This document shows positions 51,801-61,176 of a stretch of DNA of 64,000 bases, one piece after another. Where the stretch lies: positions 8,639,072-8,703,071 of the forward strand of contig OW285189.1 of the NCBI GenBank assembly GCA_935421135.1. The letters are read 5' to 3'. How positions within the stretch are numbered: position 1 is the first letter of the stretch; each line of letters begins with the position of its first letter. The notes beneath the pieces were generated by a model. It saw only the letters and a program-made list of their open reading frames with translations. It did no database searches and was not told the DNA's origin. A program made the translations under genes and the position numbers. This stretch comes from Bugulina stolonifera. Lineage: Eukaryota; Bryozoa; Gymnolaemata; Cheilostomatida; Bugulidae.

Positions 51801-54800
51801 TAGAACAAAACCAAAGTGTTCAAAACCATTTTATTACTAGTAGTTTTGTGTTAAAACACTCATCAGATAAATAATGGTTTTGAACACTTTGGTTTTATTC
51901 TGATAAATACTAGAGTTAAGCGGATTTGGTCCACATTACCAGTCACTATACCCGAATTCCCACAATAAAAAGATTCTCCTCTTTCTGGAGTTGTTTACAG
52001 TTTTGGGTATGTTCACACTGTAGGTAAGGACTTTCGTTCACACTCTACACGTAGGTATGTTCACATTTTCTCTTGCCCAGGTTTGCACAAATTTGACCTA
52101 GAGCAAAGTAACAACCTCCGATCCTATGTGTCAACTTTGTGAGAATATATGGAAGATACAACCACATTTCCTGTCGCTAATCTTGTACAACTGATGGACT
52201 GATTATTTAATCCAATACGAACCAACTATCAACCACTAATCCTAAACCTTGGTAAAACAAGAAAACCAGTATGACGAATCCTGCTTTAATTGTTACAGAG
52301 AAATACTTACTGGTTTCCCTGAGGGACCAGAGAATGATGCTCTACCAACGCGACCTTTCTTTTTCTTTTTTGGTGAGTATAGAATTGTGTTTTCATTTAC
52401 CGTGTCCAAAGGATGTAAGTGACCGTACATTGGCAGTTCTCCTGCTGGAAGAGAGAATCTTCTTGGTCTGTTATGTGGTATGTGCGGCATCTTTGACTAA
52501 TTGTAGTATTGTCCAAAGTTAAGAGGCGATCGCTGCTATAAACTACTAATCTGTTTAGACTAAAATGTCTAAATGTGTGAGCATAAGCTATATTCCACTC
52601 TTCCTTCTAACACATTGTGACCTCAGTTCCAGTTGTCGTAGCTTGCCTCCCTTGTGTACAACCACCAAATTATTTTTACATCAAGAAACTAATGCTAGAA
52701 ATACTTCTTATAGAGGAACAACTGCTCTGGAACTAAGGAATGTCTACTAACTGATATGCTACCCTGAAGCTGCGAGCTTTTGAGTTAGTAGTGTGCAGGT
52801 TGTATTACGTTGATCTGTAGCTTCCTCCTTATTATCCTACCTTGTCGGCGTGCCAACTACTTATGTAAACTCATTCAGCTGAATGGTTCCTCTTCTCCTA
52901 TACAGCACGCACTTTGTAATACGATGTGTCCCGTACGTCACTTAGTATGTACAATGTACACTGGACTGTGTCTCTCAGCACTTAGTGTGTACAATGTACA
53001 CTGGACTGTGTCTCTCCGCTGCTTAATGGAACACTTCCCGATGCAGATGGTGGAAATCTAAAGGAATATGTTTTACAATGTTCTTTTGTAGGTAAACCTG
53101 GAACTGCAGTCACAGGTAAATTAGGAGTTTCTGCTTATAGTTAGATGGTAATTTTAGATAATCTCCAACATTTGAGGCCAAAAATGTTTGTTTGTTGCTG
53201 GAAGTTCGAGTTTGCTATACGCATGTATCGGTATCCTTGCAGATATGATTCCAGGTGAAATTCCTTGCAGCTTAAAGTAAATACTGCAGTTATAATGTCC
53301 TCAGGGTTATAGTGAACTAGTAGTAGTTGCGGAGCGGCTATCGCTTATCAGGTTATTAGTCCAAGTATATAATATCCTTACTCTCACAGTTCACTGATCC
53401 AAAGCAAATAGTATTGAACTTCTTTACTTGACTATATATACACCAAGTGTTTGAGCAACAAGCCAGTAATCTTTTATGGCTGATTACGTTTCAACACTAC
53501 ACATTGTTCAGCATTGGCTAATCAATAGCCTACCCCACATAAAACATCACATGCCTACCTCTCCACTCTATTTTAGTAATCAGGCCAAATCAAAACCATA
53601 CATCTCTGCATTTCCTACCCACTTTAAATTGCAATGAATCAATACCTGCCACTAACAAACTAATATTATAAAAAACTATTTTTCATATATATAGTCTTCA
53701 AAGCCAGTTGTAAACAATGTGCAATCACATGCTAAGTTAAGCAGGTAATTTGATGGAAATGCAGCCAATAGTAAACATGAACACATGTTGTAGACTATGG
53801 GCATAGTAGTCTAGCTATAACATCAGTTTAAGGATATCAGCGAATGTCCGCCCTACACCATCTGGTCACATAACACAATTTTTAAACATTCTTGTAAGAT
53901 TTCTTGTGATTAATTCTGTATTTATTTGCAACTAATTTTCTCCTATCATAATAGCCCGCAATTCCAATATAACCCCCCCCCCCCCCCCATTCAAATCAGT
54001 AGTGGCTTGTATTGCAAGATAGATTTATGGGCTAGTAGCTGATGGATCAATATTCAACTATGACTGAACAGAATAAAGGACAACACTGCATACAAACTGC
54101 TGTTTGCTGCCAATAAATAAAATACAATTAATAGAAATGAGTGAACAGAGAAACAATACTATCAGTATAATTATACTAACATAATTATTGCAATGTAATG
54201 CTACTTGTATCGGGTGGACAACTCCTACCTTGTTTATATCTCGGCTTATACCTCGGATTATCTAAAAATGGATTATGATTTTATGCCTTAAAATAGACTA
54301 AAATGATTTTCATAGCATTGTATATCAATGTGAGGTTGTAGTTTATATTTATTTGTATGAGTTATGACTAATAAATACCACCTGTAGCGGACGAAGCCTA
54401 CATGGCATACATTCGTATCCATCTGAATGGAATGTACAATAATGTTAGGGAAATCACAGCTGGAAAATAAATCCTGGAAACCGCCACAGCTGAAACAGCG
54501 GTGAAACATCCAGCTATTAACCGATATTTGTAGAGCGTAGGTGTGCCACCTGAATGAAATGATGGTAAGGAGGCACTTAAGAAGAACAGCTGTAATCTGG
54601 GGGTATATGCCAATATTGAATTAATATAATATATTATTATGTATATTATAATGATTGTTATTATAACTATGAATTGTTGTGCAATAAATAATAGTAGAAG
54701 TGTTGCAATTGTTTCACAGGTGAACAACATAGTCATATTAATTTTCCAACCAATAAACAGTGAGAGTTATGGAGGAGATCTATACGATCCAGGGATGGAC

Positions 54801-57800
54801 TAAATGAAACCATATCAACCTCCCAATGCTGGATACTATTGATTCATTATTATACTCTCAATAATATGCTTTAATTAGGCTTGCCAAACTTTGTATGAGG
54901 TTTATTTATGTTAATAGAATTAACGAATAAAGCCATGTGACTTGAAGTGGAACGGCTGTGAAAGAACTTGATTAAAATAATATTTACCTCAATGAAAAAG
55001 GAACTTGCAAAGAATAGACCAGGAAAATATGAGTCAGGGCCTTATACAGAGTTCATAGCACATACATATTATACATGTGCAAGTAGGCCTATAATATAAG
55101 ATGGTAAACAAGAAAGGAGAGTTTAGTTTTAGTAAAACACAGTGCACCAAGTACTAAAGGGAGAACTTCAGTCACTTTGGTATATTAATAGCCTAAACAC
55201 AACATTACAGGTTTACAATACCCATATTATATCTATTTATCTTTATTTATATTTATATTAATTAGTTTTATTTGTAGTAGGTGCTCCAGGCTTAATACAG
55301 TTTTAAATTTGTTCCAGTCTTAATGCAGTTTTAAATTTGGATTTGTGGCATCTTTTTATATACCAGTGATGAGAAGATAACTCCATTAGAAATTAACAAA
55401 TGGTTGACCTTTATCCACGCTAAATAGAAACTCAGTTAGCTAGCAAAATAAACATATAGTATAATATATAATGTAAGAAATAATAATAGTAATACAACCT
55501 CAAAATAAGATCATTTTATTTAATAATTTCTCTTATAGTGCTGCATGACGTGATTTTATAACATGGTACCATGTCATAATAAGTAGTGTACAATGTAAAC
55601 GAAGATTAACCGAAAGATAGAGTGACAAGTCCTGGCAGTTACTTGTTTTTATCTGGTATTTTGCTCACTTACAGTATGTTATTATCAGTAGCCTATTATA
55701 ATAAAATACTCCTACCTCTGCATGTAGTCATAACTGATGATAATAATATAAACACACTGTGTCTCGAGCAAGCAATACATATCAGGTGGCTACACAGTCA
55801 CAATACAAGTATGTTGGCTGCACATGTGACTAGCTTGTATAATATTATGTGTAAGTGCAAGCTCCATTGGTTATAATAAAGGTTGTCCACTCTCGACTTG
55901 TTTTCCTGGAACAAGTAGGAAGAAGACAACTTCTTACTGTGACCAATAGCATGACTCCACGAAAGGCTACTATTGCTCCATTTAGATCAACAAAGCACCC
56001 TCTTGGACTACAGTCAAGGAGCCCCATTTCAATTTGCTAATATCAGATACAATGATTTGAATTAATAAAGTTTATTCAAGATTGTTATTGCACTGGTGGA
56101 CTGGTACTACACCTAGCCCATAGAGCCAGGCTGATGAAGAATGGAGTTGGCCCACAGATGCTCACTGCCCTTCGTATTGCCGCACCTTTAGGAGTTTCAT
56201 GTCTAGTTTTGATTGCATTTATGTGAGTGATACTTAGCTTAGGTGTGGAGTATAACTAACAATAATGAGAAGATAACTCCTAGCAAGCACTTGCAGGAAA
56301 GACTCTTATATTGAGACTTTAGTAACACTACTAAACCACTCTATAATAGTATTTAGAATTTTATACAAGTTGTTATTTATACAGTATAATAGACAACTTT
56401 ATCTTTCGTTTTCAGAAAATATTTACCAATCAGGACAGCAAAAATCAAAACAATACTGTTGGCTAATCATGTTGTTACTTTATTACATGCTATTGATTTT
56501 GAAGTTGCTTTCTCTCTCCATTCTCTAAAATGACAACAATGGCCCTTGGTTCATATGTGTCATGAAGACCTTTAGATCTAGATTTAGGAGTCACAGAATG
56601 CCACCACCCTTCTGTACATACTGTCCATGTACATACGTACTAGGATAATGAAATATTTGGTAATATAATACTATATCATTATTAGGCCTATTATAATAGT
56701 GCTACATGTACATTGAGAATAAAACACGTCTAGGCTGTCACTAGATAGTTTTAATCAATATTCTAAACTAATACTCTACTTAAAGTCAATGAATAAGTTA
56801 ATATACTAATTAGTGAAAACTAAAGTACCTGTGGGTCACATGACTGGAGGAAGGAAGTGAATGTGTACTAGACTAACTGGTTGATGTAGTGTTCACTAAC
56901 TTATTATTCTTATATTATTTAATAACAATAAAAGCTGCCAAATGCAGCAGAATGTTATTTATCTGTCCCTCTAATGAACTTTGGACATCAGGTACCCAAA
57001 CAATTTGGTGGGCTGAAAAAACATGAATTATTAGTCAAGTATTAGCACAGTGTCTCTCAATCACCTTGTGGAGCAGAAAAAGATGTTACTGTACTAACTA
57101 GTGTGAGAGCAACTTTATAAGTATGATGACTGTAAATGAAGTTATACACTGTAGTTATAAATAATTATATTAAAATAAACTTCCATAATTCAGTTTTCCC
57201 CTCTTTGTAAACTCCATATAACTGTATGTGTAGGTACACTGTACATATAGAATATAATACAGCTTATATGTAGGCACATGTGTAGGGTACTAATTAATCA
57301 TATTACAACACTTAGAAAGAGAGAGGAATGACCTTCCCTGTCTCAGAACTGTAATTCTAGCAGCATCAGAGGGAATAACATACATTGACCTATATAAACA
57401 GTGACCTATATACTGAATCCAATAGCAAGTGCAGGCACAGTAATAACAACAATACAAGGTATGGCATGCTGTGAGACAGCACCCTTCGCCCACATCATGA
57501 TATCACTGTCCTGCAGTAGTAATACTTTTACTATGAAACAGGGGACATAATCCTAATTCCAGTTGCTATTAGTGCATTACTTCATAACACAAACAAGATG
57601 AAAACCTACGCCATGATGAATATCATCATCCAGCGATGACCTTTGAGAAGTATGATAGCCTGAGTTCTCAACAATTACCAGTACCAACTTCATGAAGGGT
57701 TGACTGACCAGACCAAAAATGCAATGTGATGATTTAAAATTCCGTGACCAACAGAACCAGATAGTTTCTAACCAGTCTGTGATCACAGTGGGAGAAATGG

Positions 57801-60800
57801 TAGATAAGGAAAGAGAGTGGACATTGCACCTATTCCATGTCTAGTTAGGCAGATAATCTCTGTCACATCAGTGTAGACTACAGACACTCCATTGTAAGTG
57901 TTTGCAAGTGCTTGCAAGTGAATATTCACATATTGCAGCCATTTATTACACTCGTGTGCATAACTGAACAATATAGGACGACTCCAACAATTCGAATCTC
58001 AAACATTTGTATATTTTGTAGTCTGCAAAGAGTTCTATGACTATTATGAATTGCACTTACAATACTGCAGCATAATGTCATTGCTACATCAAGTCTATAT
58101 TCTATATATACATGTAAATTGTGTACAGTTTCACGAAGGGTTGACTAACCAGACTGGAAATGCAATGTGATCAAAGGAGGTTATCTAATCAACAGAATCA
58201 GATAGTTGTGTAGAAAGTGTAGACAGTTACATAGAGTAAGCACAATTTTAACTGTGTAACAATTTGCTGTGCTAATGAATAGAAAAGACAACTCCAACAT
58301 ATTGTGTTTGAATAGCATTATGATACAATAACCCAGTAATTCATATAAAATTCTACATATATATGATTTTTAGGGCCTATATACAATGTATATATACTAT
58401 ACTATAGACTATAAATATATTTCACTGTAAAATCCATATATGCATATTGCTACGGGTCCGTTACAGGAAAGACTAAAGTTAGAAACCTTTCAGTTATTTA
58501 TAGCAAATTATTAAAATGAGTATAGATTTTTTCCACTCTTATCAAAGACTGCAGCTAATGCTGGATGTAACTGATATATTGACTGTATTAGTGTGGAATT
58601 GATTCAGTACAGAATTAAAAATCACATGTTTTAATAGAGTGACGGTCACATGGTATGTGTAACGACATTGTGCTAAACATGTGGCTGCCATCTGCTCTGT
58701 AGTATGATGAGAACATCTAACTATGATAGTTCACTGTGTAGTGTATGCAGGTTATATCTGCTGATACCGTACGTGTCAGCATAATGTCAGCGAATGTAGT
58801 ATACGCTGACACTACAGCTTATACTGACACTGTTATAGTAGATACCGACACTCTAGTATAAGTACCAGATTTAGATATACTTGTACTTCAGGTATCAGAT
58901 ATCAGATATATGGAAGGGTAGATACTGGTATCTCTGAAATATTAGCCAGATCTTGGGCATTGGACATCAATTTATCCTGAAAAATACTTGCACTCTATTT
59001 CACTTGATCCACGATACTTTTTGACGAGACGAGACTTGAGACTCACAACCCTGAAAGTTTTAATGACATGATACTTATGGAACTAATGCTATAGCGTTGT
59101 ATAACTAAAGGAATTCTTATCGGGGAATGGAAACCCACTGTGAAAGAAAGGGAATGTTAAAATTGTTGAGCGGAAGAAAGACTATCGATTGGGAGAATAA
59201 TCTAAGAAACCACCTACTGGTGTTTACTCAGACTATCTGATGTTCACTCAGACTATCTCTAAAATGATTCCAACATTTTTAATCATTTGACCGACTTTTG
59301 GTAGCTGCAAGCCAGTTAGCCATAATTTGCAAGTCACAAGTTTTGACTGAACCAAATGTTCCTTCATAATGGAAATTAAACACACATCATGTCGTTACAA
59401 AACTGTTCACAGGACAGTAATTAGTAACAATACCAGTTCGCTCTACAGCATGCAAACAGTTTAATTAGAGGAACTTAATTATCATTGACCTCTACTGACC
59501 AAGTTTATTTATTAACAGAGTGGAATAACTTTCTATAACTCATTGCTCTAAGTCTAAACACTGCTATTGAGTACAAAACAACTACAACAACTAGTTCAGT
59601 AAACAATCAGGGAGTATATTGAAAGTCTCACAAAGGAAAGACCTTCCCCATTGTCTTACAACTCACAACTGGGATGTAAATATACACATGTTTATAGCTT
59701 AAAGGTCACGTCACCACACTCATTTAAAAAACAAACCACTAGTAGCATGTAGAAAAAAATTATGTTGTTAATTTTTCTCATCATAGTATTTGAACAAACT
59801 ATAAGCCTGATCAGTGGCAAACTCCTTCCAAATAAGACACTATTGTAACCTTGTAATGTAGTCAAAGGTAAAGTGATAACCTCATGTAACCAACCCTTAG
59901 CTAGAGTTAATAAAGGTCTCATAAGTTTGTCTGGAATATTCACAATACATGTGTTATAATAGGTCTACATAACTTTCTAAGGTATAAATGCTATACAATG
60001 TCCATGTAGATATAATATCAGGCTTAATGTAGATACATAACGTACATTGTACATAATGTACAAATGTAAATATATAATATATACCATAATTACATTGTAT
60101 GTAGGGATATGTACATTACGCTGTAGATAAGATAATAGGGCTATATATTCCCTGATAACATCAGACTAGTAGCTACTGTTTAGTCTCCATTAGAAGTCTC
60201 TGAAAGTATTTGTTTACTCGGCTGACCAGATGAGAGAGAGTGTAAACACTATGCATACACAGATGAGGCTAGGTTAGACTAATTCCCCTAACGGTTGTTG
60301 ATAGATGGGATTGGGTTGAGAAACTGTATATGATGGCACATGGATTAGCAGTAAGACCCGATACATGATACCAAAGTTACTTGCTGGATGCAACAAAAAA
60401 TCATAAAAAGTTCAATTACATTGCATTACAATCATTCCTCGAAAACCAAATGAATGGAAAGGAAAGCGTTTGAAATCTATCAATAATCCAAAACAGACAC
60501 ATTAATAACCCATCTAACAAAATTAGATGACAAGTCATGATGATCGATAGAGGAGGCAAAGAGAATATAAAAGCTTACACGAGTTACTCTCGGAGTTTGG
60601 AGGCTGCTTCTCCTATACTTGTACTTAGCCATGTTGTGTTTAAAGCTGTAGTCGGCAGAGCAGACTATGAGTTTATTCCTACGTTAATTACCAGTCTGGC
60701 TTAACGAGAAGTTAGACTTCTTATTTGCTCATAAAACAGGAAACTAACAGAAATTTTTACTGCTGTCTAGGTTCGAACACATATTCTGTATGCTAGTAAT

Positions 60801-61176
60801 GAGCTATTATACACTCAGAATCTAGTTATTTTTCATTTCTTAAAGACGTTATTGATTTAGACACACCAGAGAAAGTTCATTGTACGCATTTAACGCAAGA
60901 TTTTATTATAATAGAATCTACTATATAGTATACAACTAATAACTGTGCTACATATATCTCACGGCAGATAACAGTACTAACTTACAAATAATTACCGTTT
61001 TATTTTTATATAATCGCACCACTTGGAAGGTGAGCTCTACACAACATACTACGTTCATCAACGCGGAATAAATGTCTGTTTAATATATTTATGTAGACAT
61101 AATATTGTACATACAGTAGTCAGTAGTATAGCGTATGCATTTATAGACTCACCCTATAGTTGTAGTATCGAGCCAT
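27877..61176 (-). CDS. PRKAG2-like: AMP-activated protein kinase gamma subunit (PRKAG2-like), long form
   Basis: Exons on the minus strand: alternative first exon 61176-61153 or 60632-60579, then 52496-52311, 41788-41243, 40840-40751, 40229-40181, 33661-33558, 33018-32878, 30866-30642, 30334-30254, 29878-29756, 29527-29456, 28519-28445 and 28068-27877 (TAG). The protein is about 645 (or 635) residues with all phases consistent. It has four CBS motifs: about 320-390 ([29 protein letters not shown]), 400-465 ([20 protein letters not shown]), 483-550 ([20 protein letters not shown]) and 560-615 ([20 protein letters not shown]). The nucleotide-binding Asp of TITDF, AKFDV and SLSDI, the Arg of THKRIL and both VHRL histidines are kept. 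Gamma binds AMP/ATP and controls the alpha kinase subunit. The roughly 300-residue N-terminal extension resembles long gamma2 and insect SNF4A forms. Confidence 0.95.
28600..28935. repeat. 22-bp minisatellite (ACACGGTAAACTGTATGCTG)
   Basis: About 15 copies of a 22-bp unit in the PRKAG intron between exons 29527-29456 and 28519-28445, just beside the hAT MITE. It creates overlapping spurious minus-strand ORFs. Confidence 0.92.
28983..29422. mobile_element. hAT-superfamily MITE, 440 bp, with 8-bp target duplication
   Basis: Terminal inverted repeats CAGGGGTTCCCAACCT and AGGTTGGGAACTCCTG match at 15 of 16 positions. They are flanked by the exact 8-bp direct repeat GTCTACAA (28975-28982, 29423-29430). 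The CAGGGGTTCCCAACC terminus and 8-bp duplication are diagnostic of hAT transposons. It contains no transposase frame and several internal GTACCCC subrepeats, so it is non-autonomous. Confidence 0.95.
30129..30250. repeat. 13-bp minisatellite CAGACAGACGTAA next to a splice donor
   Basis: About nine copies of a 13-bp unit. It ends within a few bases of the donor of PRKAG exon 30334-30254, on the intron side. Confidence 0.9.
32321..32441. mobile_element. 121-bp palindromic mini-MITE with GGAGTTGTCA termini
   Basis: TGGCTAATTTGGAGTTGTCA (32321-32340) and its near-exact inverse TGACAACTCCAAATTAACCA (32422-32441) enclose about 80 bp. It is the clearest member of the short-palindrome family found across the window. 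Confidence 0.7.
34584..35246 (+). repeat. 5' LTR
   Basis: 663 bp starting TGTGATGGTACGCCCAGTCG and ending ACAGAAACCATTACA. U3 contains a CG-rich segment, then a TATA box (CTATATAAAGGG, 34919-34930). The polyadenylation signal AATAAA is at 34973-34978, placing R just downstream of the TATA box. Confidence 0.93.
34919..34930 (+). promoter_or_regulatory. TATA box of the 5' LTR
   Basis: CTATATAAAGGG about 45 bp before AATAAA. The same box occurs in the 3' LTR (39467-39478) and in the solo LTR (about 7019-7030), so it is conserved between subfamilies. Confidence 0.75.
35248..35267 (+). promoter_or_regulatory. Primer-binding site for tRNA-Leu
   Basis: TGGTGGCAGCGGTGGGATTC starts two bases after the LTR end. 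It is the exact complement of CCA plus the GAATCCCACCGCTGCCA 3' end known for animal tRNA-Leu(AAG/UAG). Confidence 0.85.
35581..36888 (+). CDS. gag: Gag-like protein of the LTR element (435 aa)
   Basis: The ATG at 35581 opens 435 codons. Residues about 15-165 resemble retrotransposon Gag (capsid-type) domains: [15 protein letters not shown], then [45 protein letters not shown]. From about residue 207 come five 33-residue proline-rich repeats ([29 protein letters not shown]). A basic Ser/Pro/Thr tail follows. No CCHC zinc knuckle is present. GC content and codon use are clearly higher in GC than in the host genes. The second ORF overlaps its last 74 nt in the +1 frame. Confidence 0.88.
   Translation: MDRIRNLLQQVMYQAEQDLKTLSYNGQEDVELFIEDFTAMAERCNWNDRARLIRLRAALHGPAQECGRPRSVEEIFSRLREQYGLSAREARWKLSTLEQPAHTSLRDYAALIRRLMATAFEGAPPASLEEWAVEKFCLSVHDRGLRWYYTWLQPDDMEEALETGTAFQSNKGGKANPPKPQEELPADLLRKALHTLLQKCQGTDDGPTDTLEPVPVDEPIPTGAQQGEGGPPHIGRPQRPTDTSEPVPVDEPIPTEAKPKKSGPNHNGRPQRPTDTPEPVPVDEPIPTAAKPKKSGPNHNGRPQRPTDTSESVPVDEPIPTAAKPKKSGPNHNGRPLRPTDTSEPVLVEEPIPTKPKVKSSHSKQKTPRVTSPSHSRPTASPTPVTVDEPKPTRPTPGKKRPHSKPNTSEVTTDHPPKAERTTHMSRPVGPNLTR
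36199..36660 (+). repeat. 99-bp in-frame tandem repeat inside the Gag-like ORF
   Basis: About five units of 99 bp (33 codons), the central three almost identical and the outer ones diverged. They encode acidic PVDEPIPT and basic [13 protein letters not shown] segments in alternation. Confidence 0.9.
36815..39118 (+). CDS. Second ORF of the LTR element: zinc-finger protein without pol motifs
   Basis: The frame is open from 36815, just after a TGA at 36812-36814, to TAG at 39116-39118: about 767 codons, 719 of them beyond the TTG at 36959. It overlaps the Gag-like ORF by 74 nt in the +1 frame. The first in-frame ATG is only at 37283, so +1 frameshifting or non-AUG initiation is likely. Around residue 374 (counted from 36959) are paired zinc-finger motifs: [20 protein letters not shown] (C-x2-C..H-x3-H), then [17 protein letters not shown]. 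Long Ser/Pro/Thr-rich stretches surround them. The C-terminus ([34 protein letters not shown]) looks helical. I do not recognise the protein. A nucleic-acid-binding, nucleocapsid-like role is a guess. Confidence 0.8.
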   Translation, partial: PQITPPRLKGRLICPAPSDQTSQGKPDLSSTQKDQQDLATSRSDTNQQLIPAQIQYAPTDDLSCVELPDTTVQVRGLRIDTEQTVLDQTRELPLNLSKNVQVSTARPDPEDAKCRVAEPQDIIPTTEIQSILPAVQVHKAQRSCTESSIAEQFQPKMQIAELSKSPKADKKQSKATIAVFPRLFDESNKENVPEALPTIEPIAHPSASINTTAHRRVVLSRPALHRSTCIPTCSNSCTPRVTGEVNSSTRILSHSRADETATPPSMDHSNQPVFTAEGKQISVLPVRTESELEVQSTPVRLSGMNSLSLPTRHRPVGTEENSPEHSHRKEHELEGGGYTSDELCVVDASPLRKTLTPDGTPPPTPPPVTSTLKLATIKLHKLTDKLPIESSQHSGATKPWISTFTQQARDDLARRSQPNLKCAKCGFSGTLKRLNIHIWQHFARFYCRCGRSSVSRDALGHHFSRRSSICGKRLFLTDGPSYGALMEWWGVKDPPPFLPCRPTMDGQSGTNKPVYLPSSSSTRKRPPKRRHSPSPEQTPDSAPSDATSSSSSSPTTPAGPSLWRPPASTSAVSVGPPGRRGRLPSWKTRPAPRKSMPAPQSGPLYEGSPPKVSCAASCTASPTLLIEPLQSRPTLEVSPHRFPYTPARDLLRATPDSPAVQSPPPASPVLTQPNATRPASPDPSFMQQLAELKPRIHYLASRQQVGDTLRQHLEPLYAQEIALRELANQHLSHPRQLQLVQADLDIVSRESTLYRTLLNLTLETPMT
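39132..39794 (+). repeat. 3' LTR
   Basis: 663 bp, same ends and internal signals as the 5' LTR (TATA 39467-39478, AATAAA 39521-39526). No substitution was noticed relative to the 5' copy. The purine-rich tract GAGGGGGCTA lies directly upstream. Confidence 0.93.
39895..40155. repeat. TACTAG/AGCAG minisatellite
   Basis: About ten compound units of GTACTAGTAGCAG and TAGTACTAGTGGCA beside the small PRKAG exon 40229-40181; the array ends about 30 bp from its donor. Confidence 0.9.
41243..41788 (-). other. Large N-terminal exon of PRKAG (182 codons)
   Basis: It encodes the Ser/Arg-rich region characteristic of long gamma subunits, starting [20 protein letters not shown]. It contains several basophilic-kinase or 14-3-3-like motifs ([23 protein letters not shown]). 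The acceptor TTTTCTAG and donor AGG/GTAAGT are clear. Confidence 0.85.
44955..45888. mobile_element. 934-bp DNA transposon relic (MITE) with CAGTGGCGGATTTT termini
   Basis: CAGTGGCGGATTTT at the left and AAAATCCGCCACTG at the right form a perfect 14-bp inverted repeat (longer with one slip). A 5-bp direct repeat GGGCC flanks it (44950-44954, 45889-45893). Termini of this kind occur in hAT-like elements, but the 8-bp duplication expected of hAT is not seen. No transposase frame is present. Confidence 0.82.
51807..51896 (-). ncRNA. Hammerhead-like element, family 2, with a 24-bp perfect stem
   Basis: AAAACCAAAGTGTTCAAAAC (continuing CATT, 51807-51830) is the exact inverse of 51873-51896. In the loop, minus strand, are CTGATGA (51866-51860), a perfect stem II GTGTT-TT-AACAC, AAAA where GAAA is expected, then CTACTAGTAA and TA at the cleavage position (51833-51832). 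One core base (G12) is changed and stem III has one mismatch, so activity is doubtful. The sequence relation to 11440-11580 continues on the 3' side. Confidence 0.6.
52311..52496 (-). other. PRKAG N-terminal exon with RPRRFS and polylysine motifs
   Basis: 62 codons in phase 0 at both ends: acceptor CTACAATTAG before [17 protein letters not shown], donor CCA/GTAAGT after [18 protein letters not shown] fits the Akt-type R-x-R-x-x-S consensus, and [10 protein letters not shown] is a basic cluster. A second AG inside (CTTCCAG, about 52442) could give a shorter exon, but that would need a phase-1 partner that I did not find. Confidence 0.65.
52497..60578. other. 8-kb PRKAG intron
   Basis: No exon recognised. 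Contents: a C16 run (53973-53988), GGAGTTGTC/GGAGATAACTCC-type words (54213, 55375, 55920, 56270, 58280) and a diverged repeat pair (57690-57780 and 58130-58210). The rest is anonymous AT-rich sequence. Confidence 0.6.
57690..58215. repeat. Diverged direct repeat pair
   Basis: TCATGAAGGGTTGACTGACC and TCACGAAGGGTTGACTAACC begin two copies of about 80 bp (57690-57780, 58130-58210) that share AATGCAATGTGAT and ACAGAA(C/T)CAGATAGTT. They are two copies of an unidentified dispersed repeat or a local duplication. Confidence 0.6.
60579..60632 (-). other. PRKAG alternative first coding exon B
   Basis: The ATG at 60632 encodes [18 protein letters not shown], then the donor GTAAGC, phase 0, compatible with the exon at 52496. 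Its first residues resemble exon A at 61176-61153. Confidence 0.55.
61153..61176 (-). other. PRKAG alternative first coding exon A
   Basis: The ATG at 61176 encodes MARYYNYR followed by the consensus donor GTGAGT, phase 0. It is very short, so the call rests on the donor, the phase and its likeness to exon B. Confidence 0.5.

Larger units (their letters stand above)
41789..52310. other. 10.5-kb PRKAG intron
   Basis: No exon recognised. It holds the MITE 44955-45888, the family-2 hammerhead repeat near 51807, several GGAGTTGTC palindromes (for example about 44230-44290, 46018-46075 and 47085-47250) and a very AT-rich tract at 43330-43680. Short ORFs here have no coding signature. Confidence 0.6.
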
